From Arcobacter iocasae (GTDB lineage Bacteria > Campylobacterota > Campylobacteria > Campylobacterales > Arcobacteraceae): DNA of 64,000 nt. The notes beneath the pieces are model-generated. The model had not been told where the DNA came from. It did not search any database and saw only the letters and a program-made list of their open reading frames with translations. The translations under genes were made by a program, and so were the position numbers. Shown one piece after another: positions 59,665 to 64,000 of the stretch (position 1 is the first letter of the stretch; each line of letters starts with the position of its first letter). The stretch covers positions 2,542,001 through 2,606,000 of the forward strand of contig NZ_CP090177.1 of assembly GCF_042214795.1 (NCBI RefSeq), written 5' to 3'.

Positions 59665-60583
59665 AACAGCTTTACCAAAAGTTGTTTGGCTTCAAGGTAT
59701 TACTTGCAATGGTAATACCCACTCTTTTTTATCTGCAAATTCATCAAGATTTGAACAATTTAATAATAATTTTGATTTGATTTATCATCCTAGTTTAACT
59801 GTTGATACTACTCTTGATGAGATTTTAGAATCAAAAGATAGAATTGATTATTTGTTAGTTGAAGGTGCAATAACAAATGATGAATTCTATTTTTCAATTT
59901 CTAACAAAAATTTATCAGATGTTTTAACTGCACTTGTTTTAAAATCAAATTTTTTAATTGCCGTTGGTTCTTGTGCTTCTTATGGAGGAATCCATGCAAA
60001 GTTTGAACAAAATGGCAAAACTGGTGGATTAAAAGATTATATTTCCAATGAAAATCAAGCATCACTTTCCCATGAAATTATAAATCTTACTGGTTGTCCT
60101 GTTCATCCAGAATGGATAATTCAAACTCTTTTTACCTTGAAATTTAATGGTTCAATTACCCTTGATAATAAATCAAGACCAATAGAGTTGTATGGAGGTC
60201 TTGCTCACCATGGTTGTACTAGAAATGAGTACTTTGAGTGGAAAGTAGAGGCAAAAAGTTTTGGATTAAAAGAGGGTTGTTTATTTTATAATGAAGGGTG
60301 TCGTGGACCAATGACACACTCAAATTGTAATAAAATTTTGTGGAATGATGTTAGTAGTAAAACAAGGGTTGGTATGCCCTGTATTGGCTGTACAGAATAT
60401 GATTTTCCAAGACTTAATATGTTTGAAACTAAAAAACATATAGGTATACCTTTTGAGCCACCACTTGGAATTCCTAAAAGAGCATATTTATCAATTTCAG
60501 GTGTTGCTAAAACATTTACGATTCCTAGATTGAATCAAAAATTAAACCACTTTTATGAAAGTAAAAATAATGAAAACAGTTGA
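59648..60583 (+). CDS. hupU: [NiFe] hydrogenase small subunit HupU (group 2, probably H2-sensing)
   Basis: A 311-residue cytoplasmic hydrogenase small subunit without a Tat signal. VWLQGITCNGNTHSFLSANS starts the iron-sulfur domain, and further cluster residues lie in GSCASYGGIHAKF, TGCPVHPEWI, HHGCTRNEYFEWK, GCRGPMTHSNCN and PCIGCTEYDFP. The lack of a signal peptide and its pairing with HupV indicate group 2. Sensory (HupUV/HoxBC) is more likely than uptake because the operon also holds a regulator. The CNGN segment has Asn where other hydrogenases have the second Cys of the proximal cluster. The ATG is inside the tetR end. Confidence 0.88.
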   Translation: MMKMHKTALPKVVWLQGITCNGNTHSFLSANSSRFEQFNNNFDLIYHPSLTVDTTLDEILESKDRIDYLLVEGAITNDEFYFSISNKNLSDVLTALVLKSNFLIAVGSCASYGGIHAKFEQNGKTGGLKDYISNENQASLSHEIINLTGCPVHPEWIIQTLFTLKFNGSITLDNKSRPIELYGGLAHHGCTRNEYFEWKVEAKSFGLKEGCLFYNEGCRGPMTHSNCNKILWNDVSSKTRVGMPCIGCTEYDFPRLNMFETKKHIGIPFEPPLGIPKRAYLSISGVAKTFTIPRLNQKLNHFYESKNNENS

Positions 60584-61922
60584 TATAGTAGAACGAATTG
60601 AGGGTGAAGCAAAGCTTAATTTAACTTGGAAAGATAAAAAAGTAAGTGATGCTTCAATTGACTTTTTAAATTTTAGAGGCTTTGAATATATTTTAGAGAA
60701 TAAACCTATTTTAGATGCTTTAGTTTATACCCCAAGAATTTGTGGAATATGTGGACAAGCTCACCTTTTAGCAACTGTTAATGCAATAGAAAATTTATAT
60801 AAAAATTCTGGTAACGAATTACAAATAACAAATAAAGCTAAAATACTTAGGGAATTAGGATTGATTATTGAAATAATTGATTCACATATTAAGTGGTTTT
60901 ATATGTTTATAATGCCAGATGTTATAGCAATATCTAAAAAACAATATGAGGGATATACTCCCTTAAAAGGAGAAAAATGGCTAGGAGCACAAAAAGGTGC
61001 TAGTGAAATAATCAAAGCCTTAGCAATTTATGCAGGACAATGGCCACATACATCTTATATGATTCCTGGTGGAGTTATGAGTGATCCAACGCTATTAGAT
61101 ATTGTAACTTGCGAAAACTATATTGATCAAACAATAAAGTATTTTGAAAAAGATATAGCAGGAATAAGCATTGAAAATTATTTATCTTTAAATAGTTTTG
61201 AAGAACTAACTTTACTATCTTCATCTTTGAGAGATTTTGTTGATATCTCTTTTGAAACAAAACTAGAGCAAGTGGGGAAGGCACACAATAGACATTTAGT
61301 TTTATCAGACATGATAGATGTAAAACCTGGACTTTATAATAAAAAGATATCTAATAATATTGATTTAGCAAAGATAAAAGAGAGTGAAGAATATACTTTT
61401 AATATAAATAAAAAAGATAATAAAAAAGCTCATACATGGTCTAAAAGTGTTCAATATAATAAACATTTTTATGAAGTAGGGCCCTTATCAAGAGCTGTTA
61501 TAAATGAAAGAGAGTTTATAACAACCTTACATAATAAGTATGATGATTCAACATTTACAAGAGTAATGTCAAGGGTTGATGAAATAGCACATCTTTTAAT
61601 CTACAGTAAAAAACTTATAAAACAAATAGATATAAGTGAAGACTCATATATTAAGCCTAAAATAGATTTAAAGAGTCTAGAAAATATAACTGCAACTTCT
61701 AGTGTAGAAGCATGTAGAGGTTCACTTGTTCACACCCTTAGTGTAAATAAAGGGCTTATTACAAAATATGATGTCATTACACCTACTGTTTGGAATTTGG
61801 GTCCAAAAAATAATATAGAATTAGGCGTTGCCCAAAAAGCAATTATTGGTTCTAAATCACTAAATGAATCAAAAATTATATTAAGATCATTTGATGTATG
61901 CTCTGTTTGTACAACACATTAA
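60555..61922 (+). CDS. hupV: [NiFe] hydrogenase large subunit HupV (group 2, probably H2-sensing)
   Basis: A 455-residue large subunit carrying the Ni-Fe site. The N-terminal ligand motif is TPRICGICGQAHLLATV and the C-terminal one is DVCSVCTTH, where the protein ends. Uptake hydrogenase precursors carry a further C-terminal peptide that is cut off after this histidine. Its absence is typical of the H2-sensing HupV/HoxC type. ATG 60555 overlaps the hupU end by 29 bases, with a second in-frame ATG at 60570. It forms a heterodimer with HupU. Confidence 0.9.
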   Translation: MKVKIMKTVDIVERIEGEAKLNLTWKDKKVSDASIDFLNFRGFEYILENKPILDALVYTPRICGICGQAHLLATVNAIENLYKNSGNELQITNKAKILRELGLIIEIIDSHIKWFYMFIMPDVIAISKKQYEGYTPLKGEKWLGAQKGASEIIKALAIYAGQWPHTSYMIPGGVMSDPTLLDIVTCENYIDQTIKYFEKDIAGISIENYLSLNSFEELTLLSSSLRDFVDISFETKLEQVGKAHNRHLVLSDMIDVKPGLYNKKISNNIDLAKIKESEEYTFNINKKDNKKAHTWSKSVQYNKHFYEVGPLSRAVINEREFITTLHNKYDDSTFTRVMSRVDEIAHLLIYSKKLIKQIDISEDSYIKPKIDLKSLENITATSSVEACRGSLVHTLSVNKGLITKYDVITPTVWNLGPKNNIELGVAQKAIIGSKSLNESKIILRSFDVCSVCTTH

Positions 61923-61936
61923 TGAATGTTTATTCA
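61923..61936. promoter_or_regulatory. Degenerate TGAAT-N4-ATTCA site after hupV
   Basis: TGAATGTTTATTCA directly follows the hupV stop codon. It shares the half-sites of the two perfect palindromes but has a four-base spacer instead of none, so binding by the same regulator is uncertain. Confidence 0.35.
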
Positions 61937-62073
61937 AAAAGTAGAGTAGTTTTGTAACAAGCTTTATAAATTGTTAAAATTCCTATTACTTATGTATTCC
62001 TAGAACTAAAGTAAAATCAAGTACCAACTTATCGTAATATTTGAAATTATTATAATTATAAAGCTTAAAAATA

Positions 62074-62103
62074 TTGATATAAATGCTACTTTATTGCTAT
62101 ACT
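62074..62103 (+). promoter_or_regulatory. Promoter of hyaA (upstream start)
   Basis: TTGATA (62074-62079) and TGC-TATACT (62095-62103) are separated by 18 bases, a good sigma-70 match with an extended -10. It would give a leader of about 90 bases containing the TGAATATTCA palindrome. A second -10-like GATAAT (62161-62166) lies nearer the gene. No GG-N10-GC sigma-54 element occurs in this interval. Confidence 0.5.
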
Positions 62104-62166
62104 AGCCCATTATTTAGATACTACATTAAGTTTTAATTAAGTAAGCAAAAGTTAAATTACGATAAT

Positions 62167-62182
62167 AAATGAATATTCATTT
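62167..62182. promoter_or_regulatory. AAATGAATATTCATTT palindrome upstream of hyaA
   Basis: A perfect 16-base palindrome, whose ten-base core TGAATATTCA matches the site in front of tetR, lies 20 bases before the hyaA start codon and just ahead of its ribosome-binding site AAGGAG. It is well placed to let the TetR-type protein block hydrogenase expression. Confidence 0.65.
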
Positions 62183-62201
62183 TTTAATTTAAGGAGAACA
62201 A

Positions 62202-63449
62202 ATGGCTTACGATTCTCAAGAGATGGTTAAAAAAGTTTTTAATCAAAACTCTGCAAGGGTGGATACGAACAAAGGTGAAGAGTTTTACAATAATCTGTTT
62301 GAAAAAACAAAAGCTAGATTAAGTAAACTAAGAAAACAACCAGCTCTTAAAGATATCGATATTATTGATATAGTTGAGAGTGAAGGCGTAAATAGAAGAG
62401 ATTTTATGAAGTGGGCAAGTGCAACAACTGCAACACTTATGTTACCTCCTATGTTTACTCCTTTAGTTGCAGAAGCTGCTGAACTTATGAATAGACTTCC
62501 TGTGATTTGGATTGAGTTGCAAGATTGTGCTGGAAACTCTGAAGCACTATTGAGATCATCAACACCTACTGTTGATGATTTAATTTTTGATGTATTATCT
62601 TTAGAATTTCATGAAACCATTATGGCTGCAGCTGGTCATCAAGCAGATGCTCAACTTGAAGATGCGGTTGAACATTTCAAAGGTAAATATTTATTATTTG
62701 TAGAGGGTGCAATTCCTACAGCTATGAATGGTCAATATGGAACTATTGGAGCTTCAGGTGAGACTTTCCAAGAACATTTAATGAGACTATCAAAAGATGC
62801 AGCAGCTGTTGTTGCTGTTGGTTCATGTGCCACTTTTGGTGGTATTCCAGCTGCTGCACCAAATCCTACAGGTGCTGTTGGTGTTATGGATTTAGTTAAA
62901 GGTAAACCAGTAATTAATATCCCTGCCTGTCCTGCAAATCCAGCAAATATGGTTGGGGTTGTGCTTCATTATGTTTTAACAGGACAAGTTCCAGAACTTG
63001 ATTCACTACTTAGACCAAAATTTGCATTTGGATATAGAATTCATGATAACTGTGAGAGAAGAGCACACTTTGATGCAGGTGAATATGTAGAAGAGTGGGG
63101 TGATGAAGGTGCTAAAAATAATTGGTGTCTATATAAAATGGGATGTAAAGGTCCAATGACATTTAATAACTGTTCAATTATAAGATACAACGATGGTGCA
63201 AACTGGCCAATTGGTGTTGGACGAGGATGTATTGGGTGTAGTGAACCAGACTTTTGGGATAAATATGCATATGAAAGACCTATGGCAGATGCACATATAA
63301 AAGCTCCTACCGGAGGAGTTGAAAAAACTGTTGATGAGTTTGGGTTAGGGTTGTTAACTGCAACTACAATAGGTATAGGTGTTCATGCAATTGCTTCAGC
63401 AGTTGTTGGAAAAAGATCAGTAAATAATGGCGAAAGTGAGGATGCATAA
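62202..63449 (+). CDS. hyaA: [NiFe] uptake hydrogenase small subunit HyaA (group 1)
   Basis: A 415-residue small subunit of the membrane-bound hydrogenase. A Tat signal NRRDFMKWASATTATLML starts near residue 64, after an unusually long leader. The iron-sulfur domain has VIWIELQDCAGNSEALLRSS, GSCATFGGIPAAAPNP, IPACPANPANMV, HDNCERRAHFD, GCKGPMTFNNCS and RGCIGCSEPDFWDKYA. A C-terminal membrane helix (GLLTATTIGIGVHAIASAVV) anchors it to the periplasmic face next to cytochrome b. It oxidises H2 with HyaB. The segment CAGN again has Asn at the usual second Cys position. Confidence 0.94.
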   Translation: MAYDSQEMVKKVFNQNSARVDTNKGEEFYNNLFEKTKARLSKLRKQPALKDIDIIDIVESEGVNRRDFMKWASATTATLMLPPMFTPLVAEAAELMNRLPVIWIELQDCAGNSEALLRSSTPTVDDLIFDVLSLEFHETIMAAAGHQADAQLEDAVEHFKGKYLLFVEGAIPTAMNGQYGTIGASGETFQEHLMRLSKDAAAVVAVGSCATFGGIPAAAPNPTGAVGVMDLVKGKPVINIPACPANPANMVGVVLHYVLTGQVPELDSLLRPKFAFGYRIHDNCERRAHFDAGEYVEEWGDEGAKNNWCLYKMGCKGPMTFNNCSIIRYNDGANWPIGVGRGCIGCSEPDFWDKYAYERPMADAHIKAPTGGVEKTVDEFGLGLLTATTIGIGVHAIASAVVGKRSVNNGESEDA

Positions 63450-64000
63450 TGAGTAAGCATATCGTAATAGATCCTATTACAAGAATTGAAGGACACTTAA
63501 GAATTGAAGCAGTAATTGATGAAAATAATGTAGTTACTGATGCATATAGTTCTTCAACAATGTTTAGGGGAATAGAAGAGATTCTAAAAGGAAGAGATCC
63601 AAGGGATTGTGGACTTCTAGCAATGAGAATTTGTGGTGTTTGTACAGGTACTCACTATCAAAGAAGTATTGAAGCAGTTGAGCATGCATTTAAAGTAACT
63701 ATTCCTAAAAATGCAAGATTAGTGCGAAATATGATGCAAGGTGCTTTATATATCCATGACCATATTGTACATTTTTATCACCTTCATGCACTTGATTGGG
63801 TTGATATTACAAAAGCACTTGAAGCTGATCCTAAAAAAGCTGTTGAGGAGGCTCAAAAATGGGCAAAACTTTCAGGTCAAAGACCATGGAATGCAAGCGA
63901 AGATGTATTTGCTGAAGTACAAGAAAGAGTTACTAAATATGTAAAACAAGGTAGACTTGGTGTATTTGGTAATGCTTATTGGGGAAGCAAAGCTTATAAA
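63449..64000 (+). CDS. hyaB: [NiFe] uptake hydrogenase large subunit HyaB, N-terminal fragment
   Basis: The first 184 codons of a gene that continues past the window end. It begins SKHIVIDPITRIEGHLRIE and carries the first nickel-ligand motif MRICGVCTGTHYQRSIEAVE, both typical of group 1 large subunits. The start ATG shares its first base with the hyaA stop (TAATG), indicating coupling. The C-terminal ligands and processing site lie outside the window. It catalyses H2 oxidation and feeds electrons through HyaA to the quinone pool. Confidence 0.95.
   Translation, partial: MSKHIVIDPITRIEGHLRIEAVIDENNVVTDAYSSSTMFRGIEEILKGRDPRDCGLLAMRICGVCTGTHYQRSIEAVEHAFKVTIPKNARLVRNMMQGALYIHDHIVHFYHLHALDWVDITKALEADPKKAVEEAQKWAKLSGQRPWNASEDVFAEVQERVTKYVKQGRLGVFGNAYWGSKAYK

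Noticed and set aside
59648..61922. hupUV as a second H2-uptake hydrogenase
   Set aside because: It is possible, but the large subunit ends at the ligand histidine without a processing peptide and the operon includes a regulator, so a sensor role fits better. Not excluded.
61937..62201. Sigma-54 promoter for hyaA
   Set aside because: I looked for GG-N10-GC between hupV and hyaA and found none; a sigma-70-like promoter is present instead.
1..64000. tRNA, rRNA, CRISPR arrays, insertion sequences or prophage
   Set aside because: I saw no cloverleaf sequences, regularly spaced repeats, transposase or phage genes in the window.

Overview
The window is AT-rich chromosomal DNA with tightly packed genes from a member of the Campylobacterota, most likely the Arcobacter group. 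The best taxonomic marker is a voltage-gated sodium channel (5852-6655) that matches NavAb of Arcobacter butzleri in length and in its TLESWSM pore motif. Campylobacterota-type [NiFe] hydrogenases, a HugZ-like protein and abundant disulfide-exchange proteins fit the same placement. I saw no tRNA, rRNA, insertion sequence, prophage or CRISPR array.

Layout. (1) 1-2572: the end of a TRAP-transporter permease, then pxpABC (ATP-dependent 5-oxoprolinase). (2) 2606-14003: household and signalling genes: DedA, DEAD-box helicase DbpA, a GGDEF protein with a degenerate active site, a parvulin, the sodium channel, an HD-domain hydrolase with no ordinary start codon, a 38-residue Cys-rich membrane peptide, PIN-PhoH, RraA, a cold-shock protein, a methyltransferase and thiol-disulfide proteins. 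(3) 14135-22483: an ABM-family protein plus class II aldolase, convergent with a five-gene PotABCD-like ABC transporter plus glycerophosphodiesterase operon, which is itself divergent from a kinase very similar to LsrK plus a cupin. This may be a non-standard autoinducer-2 uptake and breakdown locus. (4) 22486-40249: a voltage-gated potassium channel, cell-wall enzymes (MltB, M23), DsbB/TlpA, an orphan histidine kinase, an MsbA-like exporter, YebC, an M48 protease and several unknowns. (5) 40239-50280: one operon with a full aerobic fatty-acid beta-oxidation set (fadD, fadI, fadJ, fadE), a thioesterase and an acyltransferase-alpha/beta-hydrolase fusion, divergent from acnB across a 386-base regulatory region with two TGTACA palindromes. 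(6) 53262-58864: a glpR-ugpCBAE-phosphatase operon for glycerol-3-phosphate or glycerophosphodiesters. (7) 59068-64000: a TetR regulator overlapping hupUV (cytoplasmic group 2, probably H2-sensing hydrogenase), then hyaA and the start of hyaB (membrane-bound uptake hydrogenase). The same TGAATATTCA palindrome lies in front of tetR and of hyaA.

Taken together, the genes suggest a free-living, respiring cell that uses H2, fatty acids, oxoproline and phosphodiesters. Convergent gene pairs are usually separated by a hairpin terminator that contains one or both stop codons. The features most worth following up are the LsrK locus, the TetR-hupUV-hya control circuit, the beta-oxidation operon with its palindromic control region, and the GGDEF protein that keeps an inhibitory site but has lost its catalytic motif.
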